From NCBI RefSeq assembly GCF_001854865.1, contig NZ_MDDW01000029.1, forward strand, positions 151,490-159,271: DNA of 7,782 bases. The letters are read 5' to 3'. Below the pieces are notes generated by a model. The model saw only the letters and a list, made by a program, of their open reading frames with translations, did no database searches and was not told the DNA's origin. This document shows, in pieces, positions 1-6,206 of the stretch. Position 1 is the stretch's first letter. Every line of letters begins with the position of its first letter. The DNA comes from Rhizobium sp. LCM 4573 (GTDB lineage: Bacteria > Pseudomonadota > Alphaproteobacteria > Rhizobiales > Rhizobiaceae). A program made the translations under genes and the position numbers.

Positions 1-86
1 CGTCCCGCATCACTTGATTCACGATAGAATGGCTTTTTTGGTACCGGACTGCAAGAAATCTCGGGCTTCGTTTCCGGTCGCGGCGA

Positions 87-569
87 TCACGAAGCGAGCA
101 GCGCCATCCGTTTGAGGTCCTTCGGCCGTCCGCAAAGCCGGAAGATGGTGAAAAGGTCTTCGCGGCTGGCGATGAAGGTTTTGGCCGTGCGATAGGTGGT
201 TTCCTGGCGCTGCTGAATCTCGACCCGATGCCAGCTACCCTCGGAGAGCGCATCGAAGCCGGCCATGATTTCCACCGGTATTTTTCCGAGATCCGGGCGC
301 AACAGGATTTGCGAGCGGAAACGTTCGGTACCGATGCCGGCCACGTTGGGAAACCCATGCCGGCGGATAAGGCGATCCGCGTCGGCAATGGAGATCAGGA
401 CATCTATATCGGCAATTGGCGTCGGCATCCGGTATCCGTGGAGCCGCATCGCGGTTCCGCCGAACACGCACCAGGGATCGCGGCACGCCGACATCAGGTC
501 GGCGATGCGGTTCAGCGCCTCTTCGAGCAAATGATTGTCGTCTCCAGCTCTGTCGTCCGGAGAACTCAT
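87..569 (-). CDS. Nucleotidyltransferase-fold protein (AbiEii/MNT-like)
   Basis: A 160-residue protein with the signature of the minimal nucleotidyltransferase superfamily. It has a GG pair at residues 37-38 (VFGGTAMRLHGYR), a D-x-D at 54-56 (ADIDVLI), a candidate third acidic residue at E100 (PVEIMAGF), and a C-terminal GRPKDLKRMALL stretch like the 'GR-KD-D-L' helix of AbiEii-type proteins. Members of this fold transfer NMP groups to proteins, RNA or small molecules; the substrate here cannot be read from sequence. The ATG lies 5 nt after the ispB stop with only a weak AAGG upstream, so translation is probably coupled to ispB in one minus-strand operon. No partner antitoxin gene is visible next to it, so I infer a solitary domestic nucleotidyltransferase rather than a toxin. 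The C-terminus may be shortened (see findings). The fold assignment is fairly secure; the function is unknown. Confidence 0.72.
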   Translation of the reverse strand: MSSPDDRAGDDNHLLEEALNRIADLMSACRDPWCVFGGTAMRLHGYRMPTPIADIDVLISIADADRLIRRHGFPNVAGIGTERFRSQILLRPDLGKIPVEIMAGFDALSEGSWHRVEIQQRQETTYRTAKTFIASREDLFTIFRLCGRPKDLKRMALLAS

Positions 570-574
570 CAGCC

Positions 575-1591
575 TTAGTTGACCCGCTGGATGGAGAAGT
601 CGATGACCTCCATCAGCGCCGACTTGAGCGGCGAGGCCGGCAGCGGCGCGAGCGCGTCCCGCGCGATGGTGCCGTAATGTTCCGCCCGGCTTATGGTGTC
701 GCTGAGCGCCCCGTACTTGTTGATCAGCCCGAGCGCCTTTTCCAGGTTCTCATCGCTGCTTTCGCCCTTTTCGATCGCCTCGCGCCAGAAGGCGCGCTCG
801 GCTTCCGTGCCGCGGCGATAGGAGAGAATGACAGGGAGCGTGATCTTGCCCTCGCGGAAATCGTCCCCGACATTCTTACCGAGATCGGCGGCCTTGCCGC
901 CATAGTCCAGCGCGTCGTCGACGAGCTGGAAGGCAAGTCCGAGATTCATGCCGTAGGATTTGAACGCGGCGCGGCCGGCCTTGTCCGCGTTTGCGATGAT
1001 CGGGCCGACTTCCGCTGCAGCGGCGAAAAGCGCCGCCGTTTTGGCGCGGATGACGGCGAGATAGTCGTCCTCCGTCGTCTCCATGTTCTTGGCGACGGAA
1101 AGCTGGAGAACTTCGCCCTCGGCGATCACCGCCGCGGCGGTGGAGAGCACGTCGAGCGCTTCCAGCGAGCCGACATCCACCATCATCCGGAAGGCCTGGC
1201 CGAGCAGGAAATCGCCCACCAGCACGCTCGCCTGGTTGCCCCATATGGTGCGGGCGGTGGATCTGCCGCGGCGCAGGTCGCTTTCGTCCACGACATCGTC
1301 GTGCAGCAGCGTCGCCGTGTGCATGAATTCGACGCTGGTCGCGAGCTTCACATGGCCATCGCCCCGATAGCCGAAGAGCGACGCGGACGCGAGCGTCAGC
1401 ATGGGCCGCAGCCGCTTGCCGCCGGAGGAGATCAGGTGGTTGGCGACCTCTGGGATCATCTGCACGTCAGAACCTGCCTTCGACAGGATAAGCTGGTTCA
1501 CCCGTTCCATATCCGCTTTGGTGAGATCCACCAGTGGCTTGACGGAAGCCGGTTTGTTTTTGCCTTCTTCAAGCGGTATCACGACGCCCAA
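575..1591 (-). CDS. ispB: Long-chain polyprenyl diphosphate synthase (octaprenyl/decaprenyl)
   Basis: Trans-prenyltransferase that elongates farnesyl or geranylgeranyl diphosphate with isopentenyl diphosphate to make the ubiquinone side chain. The 338-residue length is normal for the family. Visible motifs are GGKRLRP (57-63), binding isopentenyl diphosphate; the first Asp-rich motif LLHDDVVD (D98, D99, D102), followed by LRRGR; the second Asp-rich motif FQLVDDALD (D225, D226, D229), binding Mg-diphosphate; and FREGK (K249). The small residue A93, five before the first motif, is typical of enzymes without a bulky chain-length block, so the product is long. Because alphaproteobacteria usually make ubiquinone-10, decaprenyl diphosphate is the likelier product than octaprenyl (inference). 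The start is a TTG, chosen because AGGAG sits 8 nt upstream and the N-terminus MGVVIPLEE matches the remembered rhizobial form. It is divergent from the DUF2007 gene and leads a two-gene operon with the nucleotidyltransferase. Confidence 0.95.
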   Translation of the reverse strand: MGVVIPLEEGKNKPASVKPLVDLTKADMERVNQLILSKAGSDVQMIPEVANHLISSGGKRLRPMLTLASASLFGYRGDGHVKLATSVEFMHTATLLHDDVVDESDLRRGRSTARTIWGNQASVLVGDFLLGQAFRMMVDVGSLEALDVLSTAAAVIAEGEVLQLSVAKNMETTEDDYLAVIRAKTAALFAAAAEVGPIIANADKAGRAAFKSYGMNLGLAFQLVDDALDYGGKAADLGKNVGDDFREGKITLPVILSYRRGTEAERAFWREAIEKGESSDENLEKALGLINKYGALSDTISRAEHYGTIARDALAPLPASPLKSALMEVIDFSIQRVN

Positions 1592-1599
1592 CGATCGGA

Positions 1600-1604
1600 C
1601 TCCT
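1600..1604 (-). promoter_or_regulatory. Ribosome binding site deciding the ispB TTG start
   Basis: On the minus strand AGGAG is followed by 8 nt and then TTG. No ATG in frame lies nearby, so this strong site supports the rare TTG start of the polyprenyl synthase over a later GTG at codon 4. Confidence 0.7.
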
Positions 1605-1622
1605 GTTCAAATCTTGTGCAGG

Positions 1623-1651
1623 ACAATAGAAAGGGGAACATGGTGCGGCAA
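1623..1651 (-). promoter_or_regulatory. Probable sigma-70 promoter of ispB
   Basis: Minus strand: -35 TTGCCG (1651-1646), a 17-nt spacer, and -10 TATTGT (1628-1623), each preceded by C (CTTGCC, CTATTGT). This fits the CTTGAC-N17-CTATAT pattern described for rhizobial housekeeping promoters. The predicted transcript starts about 25-30 nt before the TTG codon. This is a pattern match only. Confidence 0.55.
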
Positions 1652-1697
1652 GGGCCAAATCGCTTTTTCGCCCAATTTTGGAGGGGTTTCCCAAGGG

Positions 1698-1928
1698 ATG
1701 CGTGAATTGATCCGAACGAATGACGCCGTGCTTCTGTCGTTTGCGGAAAGCCTCATGAAGGATGCGGGCATCCATTGCCTGATCGCCGACCAGGCGATGA
1801 GTGTGCTCGAAGGCTCGCTCGGCCTCCTGCCGCGCCGCTTCCTGGTTGATGAGGAGAGGGCGGAACAGGCCCGCCGCATATTGATCGACGCGGGACTTGA
1901 GGCGGAACTGAGGGACGGCCAGGCATGA
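1698..1928 (+). CDS. DUF2007 domain protein
   Basis: A 76-residue soluble protein beginning MRELIRTNDAVLLSFAE and containing the VLEGSLGLLPRRFLVD segment that I recognise as the DUF2007 ('putative signal-transducing protein') family of alphaproteobacteria. These proteins have a small ACT-like alpha/beta shape and no proven reaction. The ATG at 1698 follows AAGGG almost directly, with a GGAGG 13 nt further upstream; it gives the usual family N-terminus, whereas the frame upstream of it does not look coding. Its TGA overlaps the ATG of the methyltransferase gene (ATGA), so the two are translationally coupled and probably always co-expressed. A role together with the methyltransferase is inferred only from this linkage. 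Confidence 0.85.
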   Translation: MRELIRTNDAVLLSFAESLMKDAGIHCLIADQAMSVLEGSLGLLPRRFLVDEERAEQARRILIDAGLEAELRDGQA

Positions 1929-2695
1929 AGGAGACGGTCGATGCCTTTCATCGCGGCCGCTTCCATGTGATCCAGCCGAAAGGGGAAGGGCATCGCTCGG
2001 GCGTCGACGCCATGCTGCTTGCTTCTCTCGTCGAGGGGGAGGGAGAAATCAGCGTCGCCGATCTCGGCGCAGGCGCCGGCGCTGCCGGACTGGCCGTTGC
2101 GTCACGCCTCGATCACGCGAAAGTGCTTCTCGTCGAGCGCTCGCCGCTGATGGCCGACTATGCCCGCAAGACGCTCGCCTATCCCGAAAACGAAAGAGTT
2201 GCCGATCGGGTGCGGGTGATTGAGGCGGACGTGACCTTGACCGGCAAGGCGCGGCTGGCGGCGGGGCTGGAGGACGAGATCTACGACCACGTCATCATGA
2301 ATCCGCCGTTCAACGACGCGGCGGACCGGCGCACGCCGGACGCCCTCAAGGCGGAGGCCCACGCGATGAGCGAAGGCCTGTTCGAGAGCTGGCTTCGCAC
2401 CGCCGGTGCGATCATGAAGCCCGGCGGGCAGCTTTCCCTGATCGCCCGTCCGCAATCGATCGGCGAGATCATTGCCGCCTGCGGAAAGCGTTTTGGCGGG
2501 CTGGAGATCACGGCCGTCCATCCGCGTCCCGGCGAGGATGCCACCCGGATACTGGTTACCGCCATCAAGGGTTCGCGCGCGCGGCTTGCATTCCGGGCAC
2601 CCCTCATCCTGCACGGTGAGACGGGGCATGGCTTCACGAAGGAGGCCGACGACCTCAACAACGGCCGCGCCGCCTATTCCCGCCGCAAACGCTGA
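1925..2695 (+). CDS. TrmN6-like SAM-dependent methyltransferase (COG4123)
   Basis: Class I methyltransferase of 256 residues. It shows the N-terminal family segment FHVIQPKGEGHRSGVDAMLL (13-32), SAM-binding motif I VADLGAGAGAAG (44-55), an acidic end to strand two (VERS, 70-73), and the catalytic NPPF tetrad (126-129), which marks enzymes that methylate the exocyclic amino group of an adenine. The best-known relative is E. coli TrmN6 (YfiC), which makes m6A37 in tRNA-Val1. That makes tRNA adenine N6-methylation the most likely role, but the COG4123 family also contains PrmC/HemK-like protein methylases, so the substrate is not certain. The gene overlaps the DUF2007 gene by 4 nt. There is an 89-nt gap before the S49 peptidase gene, in which no convincing terminator or promoter is seen. 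Confidence 0.85.
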   Translation: MKETVDAFHRGRFHVIQPKGEGHRSGVDAMLLASLVEGEGEISVADLGAGAGAAGLAVASRLDHAKVLLVERSPLMADYARKTLAYPENERVADRVRVIEADVTLTGKARLAAGLEDEIYDHVIMNPPFNDAADRRTPDALKAEAHAMSEGLFESWLRTAGAIMKPGGQLSLIARPQSIGEIIAACGKRFGGLEITAVHPRPGEDATRILVTAIKGSRARLAFRAPLILHGETGHGFTKEADDLNNGRAAYSRRKR

Positions 2696-2784
2696 AAACA
2701 CTGAATTTTCACCGATCAACCATTGCGTTTGCGGTCCGCTTACATACATCACGGTTTCACGATTTGCGTCGGACAGGATGGACA

Positions 2785-3651
2785 ATGGCAGGTTTTTTGC
2801 GGCGTTTGATGCCGAAACGGTTTCGCAAGAAGGGCGTGACAATCCCCGTTGTGAGACTTCACGGCGCGATCATGACCGGTGGCGGGCAGTTCCGCCCAGT
2901 TCTGAACCTCGCTACCGCCGCGCCGGCTCTGGAAAAAGCCTTTGCCAGAAAGGACGCGCCTGTCGTTGCGATCTCCATCAATTCGCCGGGCGGTTCGCCG
3001 GTCCAGTCGCGCCTGATCTTTCAGCGCATCCGTTCGCTGGCTGAGGAGAAGGACAAGAAGGTTCTCGTCTTCGTTGAAGATGTCGCGGCATCCGGCGGCT
3101 ACATGATCGCGCTTGCCGGTGACGAGATATTTGCGGATCCGACCTCCATAGTCGGATCGATCGGCGTGGTTTCGGGCGGCTTCGGCTTTCCGGAACTCCT
3201 GCGCAAGATCGGCGTCGAGCGTCGCGTCTATACCGCCGGCGAGAACAAGGTGATCCTCGATCCCTTCCAGCCGGAAAAGGAAGGCGACATCGAATACCTG
3301 AAGACGCTGCAGCTCGAAATCCACACGGTCTTCATCGACATGGTGAAGGCGCGCCGCGGCAGGCGGCTGGCGGATGATCCGACAATCTTCTCCGGCCTGT
3401 TCTGGACTGGTACCCGCGGGCTGGAACTGGGTCTCGTCGATAATCTAGGCGAGATGCGCGATACGTTGAAACGCCGCTACGGAGCGGATACGAAGCTGGA
3501 ATTGATCGGTAGCGCGCGGACCCTTTTCGGCCGCAAGGTGCCGGGCGTCGTGTTCGGCGAAGGCCATGCCGGCGAAATCGCCGCGGGCGCTACGGCGGGC
3601 CTTGCCGCGAGCCTGGAAGAGAAGGCATTGTGGAGCCGTTACGGGCTCTGA
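2785..3651 (+). CDS. S49 family serine peptidase (SppA-like)
   Basis: Single-domain 288-residue member of the ClpP/crotonase fold family S49, related to signal-peptide peptidase A and SohB. The nucleophile is S103 in VAASGGYMIA (100-109). The general base is K155 in AGENKVILDPF. Their 52-residue separation equals the Ser147/Lys199 spacing reported for Bacillus subtilis SppA. Other family marks are SINSPGGSP (64-72), the oxyanion-side segment, and SIVGSIGVVSG (121-131). The N-terminus is very basic (MAGFLRRLMPKRFRKK) but has no hydrophobic anchor, unlike classical SppA, so it may be soluble or peripherally membrane-bound. The likely role is cutting hydrophobic peptides left from signal sequences or membrane proteins. 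ATG 2785 was chosen over an upstream TTG at 2764 because AGGA stands 7 nt before it. The gene 18 nt downstream is probably in the same transcript. Confidence 0.9.
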   Translation: MAGFLRRLMPKRFRKKGVTIPVVRLHGAIMTGGGQFRPVLNLATAAPALEKAFARKDAPVVAISINSPGGSPVQSRLIFQRIRSLAEEKDKKVLVFVEDVAASGGYMIALAGDEIFADPTSIVGSIGVVSGGFGFPELLRKIGVERRVYTAGENKVILDPFQPEKEGDIEYLKTLQLEIHTVFIDMVKARRGRRLADDPTIFSGLFWTGTRGLELGLVDNLGEMRDTLKRRYGADTKLELIGSARTLFGRKVPGVVFGEGHAGEIAAGATAGLAASLEEKALWSRYGL

Positions 3652-3669
3652 TATCGAGTGAGGGGGTAG

Positions 3670-3861
3670 ATGGCGCAACTTCTTTTTCTGGTGGTCCTGA
3701 TCGGCGGAGGCTGGCTGCTCTACAAACGCTTCGTGCGTGACGCGGAGAGGCTTTCGGCGCGTACGAAGGAGCAGGAAAAGGAGCGCCAGACGGGTGCGAT
3801 CGGCACGCTGGTGAAGGACCCCAAGACGGGTGAATACCGGGTCAAGCGCGACGAGGAATGA
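3670..3861 (+). CDS. Small single-pass membrane protein of unknown function
   Basis: 63 residues: a hydrophobic segment at about 3-18 (QLLFLVVLIGGGWLLY), then a basic stop-transfer stretch KRFVRD and a highly charged tail ending in DPKTGEYRVKRDEE. By the positive-inside rule the tail should face the cytoplasm. The region GTLVKDPKTGEYRV resembles a short beta hairpin seen in small rhizobial hypothetical proteins, but I know no function. A GAGGGGG-type site lies a few nt before the ATG. The gene follows the S49 peptidase by 18 nt, so it could tether or assist that anchor-less protease; this is inference from position. It ends 4 nt before the broken toxin gene, tail to tail. Confidence 0.75.
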   Translation: MAQLLFLVVLIGGGWLLYKRFVRDAERLSARTKEQEKERQTGAIGTLVKDPKTGEYRVKRDEE

Positions 3862-3865
3862 GGCT

Positions 3866-4106
3866 TTAGCCCCGCTCCTTAACACGATGCTCCCAATTCG
3901 AACCTGCATAGCTGACGCAGATGATGAACACCGTGCGAGTTTCGTCATCCACCGTAAAGCAGACGACAGCTTTTTCCGCTGTGGGACTTCTATCTCTGCA
4001 AGTTTCCGATCGGCTGTGATTTTACCGCTATAGTCCTCAATGAATTTGTGGATATCAACTAGATCTTGTTCGGCTCGGGATGATACTCAAGTCGATAGAC
4101 GGGCAT
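3866..4106 (-). pseudogene. parE: Broken ParE/RelE-type toxin gene
   Basis: The ATG shares its A with the TGA of parD (TGATG), the usual toxin position. Reading starts [11 protein letters not shown], then a missing base ends the frame at a TAG after 15 codons. The next frame continues as AEQDLVDIHKFIEDYSG...ADRKLAEIE, the N-terminal helices of ParE. After that, in a third frame, comes AEKAVVCFTVDDETRT and then VSYAGSNWEHRVKERG with a TAA at 3868-3866, which is the normal ParE C-terminal sheet. The joined pieces give about 77-80 residues against roughly 95-105 in the family, so about 20 central residues are gone. Two separate lesions (a 1-nt loss near 4075 and a deletion near 3990) make a working toxin very unlikely. 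G+C over 3901-4080 is about 48 percent, clearly lower than the surrounding genes. Confidence 0.85.
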
Positions 4107-4390
4107 CAGTTACCCTTGTGCTTTTCTTCAAGCCGTGCACGTACACGGTCGAAGAGATTATCCTTGTCCATCGCTATCCACTGATCCCTGGGCAATTCCA
4201 TCCGTCGACGGATTTCGTCGGCCATGCCTGCGAGAGGGTCACGGGCCTCAGTTGTTTCCTCGCTCTGCCGCAGGGTATCGATGCCGGCTTCCAGCACCTT
4301 TTCGACCGAAGGAAACTGGCCGCTCTCGACCAATTGCTCGGCATAATGCAGATATCGCTCCGATAGGGTCACGTTGTTTTTGACGTTCAT
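4106..4390 (-). CDS. parD: ParD-type antitoxin, apparently intact
   Basis: 94 residues. Residues about 5-45 ([20 protein letters not shown], then [17 protein letters not shown]) fit the ribbon-helix-helix DNA-binding domain of ParD: one beta strand pairing in a dimer, followed by two helices. The C-terminal half ([19 protein letters not shown], then [16 protein letters not shown]) fits the toxin-wrapping arm of the family. In the cell it would neutralise ParE and repress its own promoter. The ATG at 4390 has GGAG 7 nt upstream; a longer reading frame reaching 4498 would run across the operator-like repeats and is rejected. The partner toxin directly downstream is destroyed, so this is an orphan antitoxin that may persist as a DNA-binding regulator or simply not yet have decayed. 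Confidence 0.85.
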   Translation of the reverse strand: MNVKNNVTLSERYLHYAEQLVESGQFPSVEKVLEAGIDTLRQSEETTEARDPLAGMADEIRRRMELPRDQWIAMDKDNLFDRVRARLEEKHKGN

Positions 4391-4421
4391 CGCGGTTCTC
4401 CGGAAATTGCCCGATCCTACC

Positions 4422-4450
4422 ATAGATCGAAATTCAGCGGCATAGTGCAA
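4422..4450 (-). promoter_or_regulatory. Candidate promoter of parD
   Basis: Minus strand: -35 TTGCAC (4450-4445), a 17-nt spacer and -10 ATCTAT (4427-4422). The -35 hexamer falls exactly between the first two half-sites of the operator-like array, as expected for an autorepressed toxin-antitoxin operon. The -10 match is modest. Confidence 0.4.
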
Positions 4451-4466
4451 TATGCGCGAATGCATA
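4440..4466. promoter_or_regulatory. Operator-like array of three 11-bp-spaced half-sites
   Basis: The pattern is GCATA-N6-TATGC-N6-GCATA, with half-sites at 4440-4444, 4451-4455 and 4462-4466. Each half-site is the exact inverse of its neighbour, and the period is 11 bp, one helical turn. Ribbon-helix-helix antitoxins bind such short, regularly phased half-sites as stacked dimers. The array lies 50-76 bp upstream of parD and over its candidate -35 box, so ParD autoregulation is the natural reading (inference). Confidence 0.5.
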
Positions 4467-4476
4467 AATCCTTGAC

Positions 4477-4495
4477 CCACGCCCCTGATGCGTGG
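4477..4495. repeat. Perfect 6-bp inverted repeat in the parD-glyQ divergent region
   Basis: CCACGC (4477-4482) and GCGTGG (4490-4495) are perfect complements around a 7-nt loop. The repeat starts inside a TTGACC box (4473-4478) on the plus strand. It could be an operator or an RNA hairpin in the glyQ leader; there is no T-run after it, so it is not a terminator. Confidence 0.4.
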
Positions 4496-4534
4496 CACTC
4501 GTCCGCGACGAAATCACCATATCCGGCCATACTC

Positions 4535-5491
4535 ATGACGAACCTGCCCGACCACATGTCTCCGAAGCGCTCCTTCCAGGGGCTCATCCTCGCGTTCCAC
4601 AATTATTGGGCGGACAAGGGCTGCGCCGTGCTGCAGCCCTATGACATGGAGGTCGGCGCCGGCACCTTCCATCCGGCAACCACGCTTCGCGCGCTCGGGC
4701 CGAAGCCCTGGAAGGCGGCCTATGTGCAGCCGTCGCGCCGCCCCTCGGATGGACGTTACGGCGAAAACCCGAACCGGCTGCAGCACTATTATCAGTACCA
4801 GGTCATCCTGAAACCGAATCCATCCAATCTCCAGGAACTCTATCTCGGCTCGCTGGAGGCGATCGGCCTTGATCCCCTGCTGCATGACATCCGCTTCGTG
4901 GAGGACGATTGGGAAAGCCCAACCCTCGGCGCTTGGGGCCTCGGCTGGGAATGCTGGTGCGACGGTATGGAAGTCTCGCAGTTCACCTACTTCCAGCAGG
5001 TCTGCGGCATCGAGTGCTCGCCGGTCGCCGGCGAGCTGACCTACGGTCTCGAGCGGCTTGCCATGTATGTTCAGGGCGTCGACAACGTCTACGACCTGAA
5101 CTTCAACGGTCGCGAGGGCGAGGAGAAGATCTCCTATGGCGACGTCTTCCTGCAGGCCGAGCAGGAATATTCCCGGCACAACTTCGAATTTGCCGACACC
5201 GCCATGCTGCACCGGCATTTCATTGATGCCGAGAAGGAGTGCCAGGCGCTTCTCGCTGCAGGTGCCCCAGGCGCCAGCGCCAATCAGATGCTGCACAAAT
5301 GCGTCTTCCCGGCCTATGACCAGTGCATCAAGGCAAGCCACGTCTTCAACCTGCTCGATGCCCGCGGCGTGATTTCCGTCACCGAGCGCCAGAGCTATAT
5401 CCTGCGGGTGCGCACGCTCGCCAAGGCCTGCGGCGAAGCCTTCCTGCTGACGGATGCGGGCGGCATCAACTTCGGCAGGGAAGCCGCCTAA
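4535..5491 (+). CDS. glyQ: Glycyl-tRNA synthetase alpha subunit
   Basis: Catalytic subunit of the alpha2-beta2 bacterial glycyl-tRNA synthetase, which activates glycine with ATP and, with the beta subunit, charges tRNA-Gly in the cytoplasm. The 318 residues carry the class II core: [17 protein letters not shown] (14-30), [20 protein letters not shown] (34-53), motif 2 with [18 protein letters not shown] (64-81), a long conserved stretch [19 protein letters not shown] (122-140), and motif 3 [13 protein letters not shown] (166-178). The ATG at 4535 gives the remembered rhizobial start [16 protein letters not shown]; the frame is open upstream but that part lies in the operator region. No purine-rich ribosome site precedes this ATG or the next one at 4556. 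glyS, normally adjacent in many bacteria, is not the next gene; the beta subunit must be encoded further on. Confidence 0.97.
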   Translation: MTNLPDHMSPKRSFQGLILAFHNYWADKGCAVLQPYDMEVGAGTFHPATTLRALGPKPWKAAYVQPSRRPSDGRYGENPNRLQHYYQYQVILKPNPSNLQELYLGSLEAIGLDPLLHDIRFVEDDWESPTLGAWGLGWECWCDGMEVSQFTYFQQVCGIECSPVAGELTYGLERLAMYVQGVDNVYDLNFNGREGEEKISYGDVFLQAEQEYSRHNFEFADTAMLHRHFIDAEKECQALLAAGAPGASANQMLHKCVFPAYDQCIKASHVFNLLDARGVISVTERQSYILRVRTLAKACGEAFLLTDAGGINFGREAA

Positions 5492-5503
5492 CCCATTGGA
5501 AAT

Positions 5504-5533
5504 TTGACGCAACCGACGATTTATGCCTAGTGT
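5504..5533 (+). promoter_or_regulatory. Candidate promoter of lemA
   Basis: TTGACG (5504-5509), an 18-nt spacer and TAGTGT (5528-5533), ending about 35 nt before the lemA ATG. The -35 box is good (5 of 6) and the -10 box weak. It would allow lemA and the genes after it to be transcribed apart from glyQ. Confidence 0.35.
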
Positions 5534-5568
5534 CCGGCGTAGACTTCCGGTCTCAGGGGGATTCGCGC

Positions 5569-6120
5569 ATGTATATCCTGCTCGGCATTATCGTCGTCGT
5601 CGGCCTCTATCTGGTCTTCCTCTATAACAGCTTGGTAAAAAGCCGGCAGATGGCCGAGGAGGCCTGGTCCGGCATAGACGTGCAGCTGAAGCGCCGCGCC
5701 GATCTCATCCCGAACCTCATTGAGACGGTGAAGGGTTACGCGGCGCACGAGAAGAGCACGCTTGAGGAAGTGATTTCGCTCCGCAATCAGGCACAATCCA
5801 TCCCGAGCGGCGATGTCGCTGCTCGTGCGCAAACCGAAGGCCTGCTTTCCCAGGCGCTAGGCAAGCTCTTCGCGCTGGCGGAGGCCTATCCGGATCTCAA
5901 GGCCAACCAGAACTTTTCCGAACTGCAGGCCTCTCTCGAAACCATCGAGAGCGAAATCCAGATGTCCCGACGCTATTATAACGGCGCGGCTCGTGACCTC
6001 AATGTCAAGGTGGAAAGCTTCCCGTCCAATCTCGTTGCCGGCCAGTTCGGCTTCTCGAAGCGCGAGTATTTCGAGATCACCGACGAGGCGGATCGCGCTG
6101 TGCCCGCCGTCAAGTTCTGA
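5569..6120 (+). CDS. lemA: LemA family protein
   Basis: 183 residues, typical for LemA. An N-terminal membrane segment (residues 2-19, YILLGIIVVVGLYLVFLY) is followed by a helical-bundle domain with the family hallmarks QLKRRADLIPNLIETVKGYA (39-58), EKSTLEEVISLRNQA (61-75), NQNFSELQASLETIESEIQM (113-132) and the C-terminal RRYYNGAARDLNVKVESFPS (134-153). LemA proteins are membrane-anchored with the bundle outside the cytoplasmic leaflet; their function is not settled. The name comes from a Listeria antigen and is not the unrelated LemA/GacS kinase. CAGGGGG stands 8 nt before the ATG at 5569; an upstream extension of the frame overlaps glyQ and is rejected. LemA genes commonly lie beside DUF2207 genes, as here, although an EPSP synthase gene comes in between. 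Confidence 0.93.
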   Translation: MYILLGIIVVVGLYLVFLYNSLVKSRQMAEEAWSGIDVQLKRRADLIPNLIETVKGYAAHEKSTLEEVISLRNQAQSIPSGDVAARAQTEGLLSQALGKLFALAEAYPDLKANQNFSELQASLETIESEIQMSRRYYNGAARDLNVKVESFPSNLVAGQFGFSKREYFEITDEADRAVPAVKF

Positions 6121-6158
6121 CGCCGTTGGACTTTGGTGCAGAAGGCATTTATGAGCGG

Positions 6159-6187
6159 GCTCGCGCCCTTTGATCGACTGCGCGAGC
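6159..6187. repeat. 7-bp inverted repeat upstream of the EPSP synthase gene
   Basis: GCTCGCG (6159-6165) and CGCGAGC (6181-6187) are perfect complements separated by 15 nt, ending 3 nt before the GGAAGAGA ribosome site of the next gene. It may form a leader hairpin or be an operator. No T-run follows, so termination is unlikely. Confidence 0.35.
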
Positions 6188-6206
6188 GACGGAAGAGACA
6201 GACATC

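Noticed and set aside
43..78. Inverted repeat ACCGGA/TCCGGT near a T-run at the left edge
   Set aside because: 24-nt loop and only 6 bp; too weak and badly placed for an intrinsic terminator of the minus-strand operon.
87..569. AbiE-type phage-defence or type IV toxin system
   Set aside because: Only the nucleotidyltransferase fold is present; the neighbour is ispB and no AbiEi-like antitoxin is seen.
416..1705. 429-codon plus-strand open frame
   Set aside because: It is antisense to the polyprenyl synthase and nucleotidyltransferase; composition is Arg/Gly/Ala rich without any family motif, as expected from the complement of GC-rich coding DNA.
2764..2784. Upstream TTG start for the S49 peptidase
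   Set aside because: The ATG at 2785 has AGGA 7 nt upstream; the extra seven residues overlap that ribosome site.
2102..2842. 246-codon minus-strand open frame
   Set aside because: Antisense to the TrmN6-like methyltransferase; no motif and no ribosome site.
3445..3948. 167-codon minus-strand open frame
   Set aside because: It contains the wrong-frame continuation of the broken toxin and then runs antisense through the small membrane protein and the protease; not a fusion gene.
4391..4498. N-terminal extension of ParD
   Set aside because: The ATG at 4390 has GGAG 7 nt upstream and gives a normal ParD length; the extension would run through the promoter/operator.
4445..4534. N-terminal extension of glyQ
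   Set aside because: Covers operator-like repeats and a hairpin, and the encoded residues do not resemble GlyQ; family proteins begin near [14 protein letters not shown].
4514..5512. 332-codon minus-strand open frame
   Set aside because: Antisense shadow of glyQ, which is unmistakable on the plus strand.
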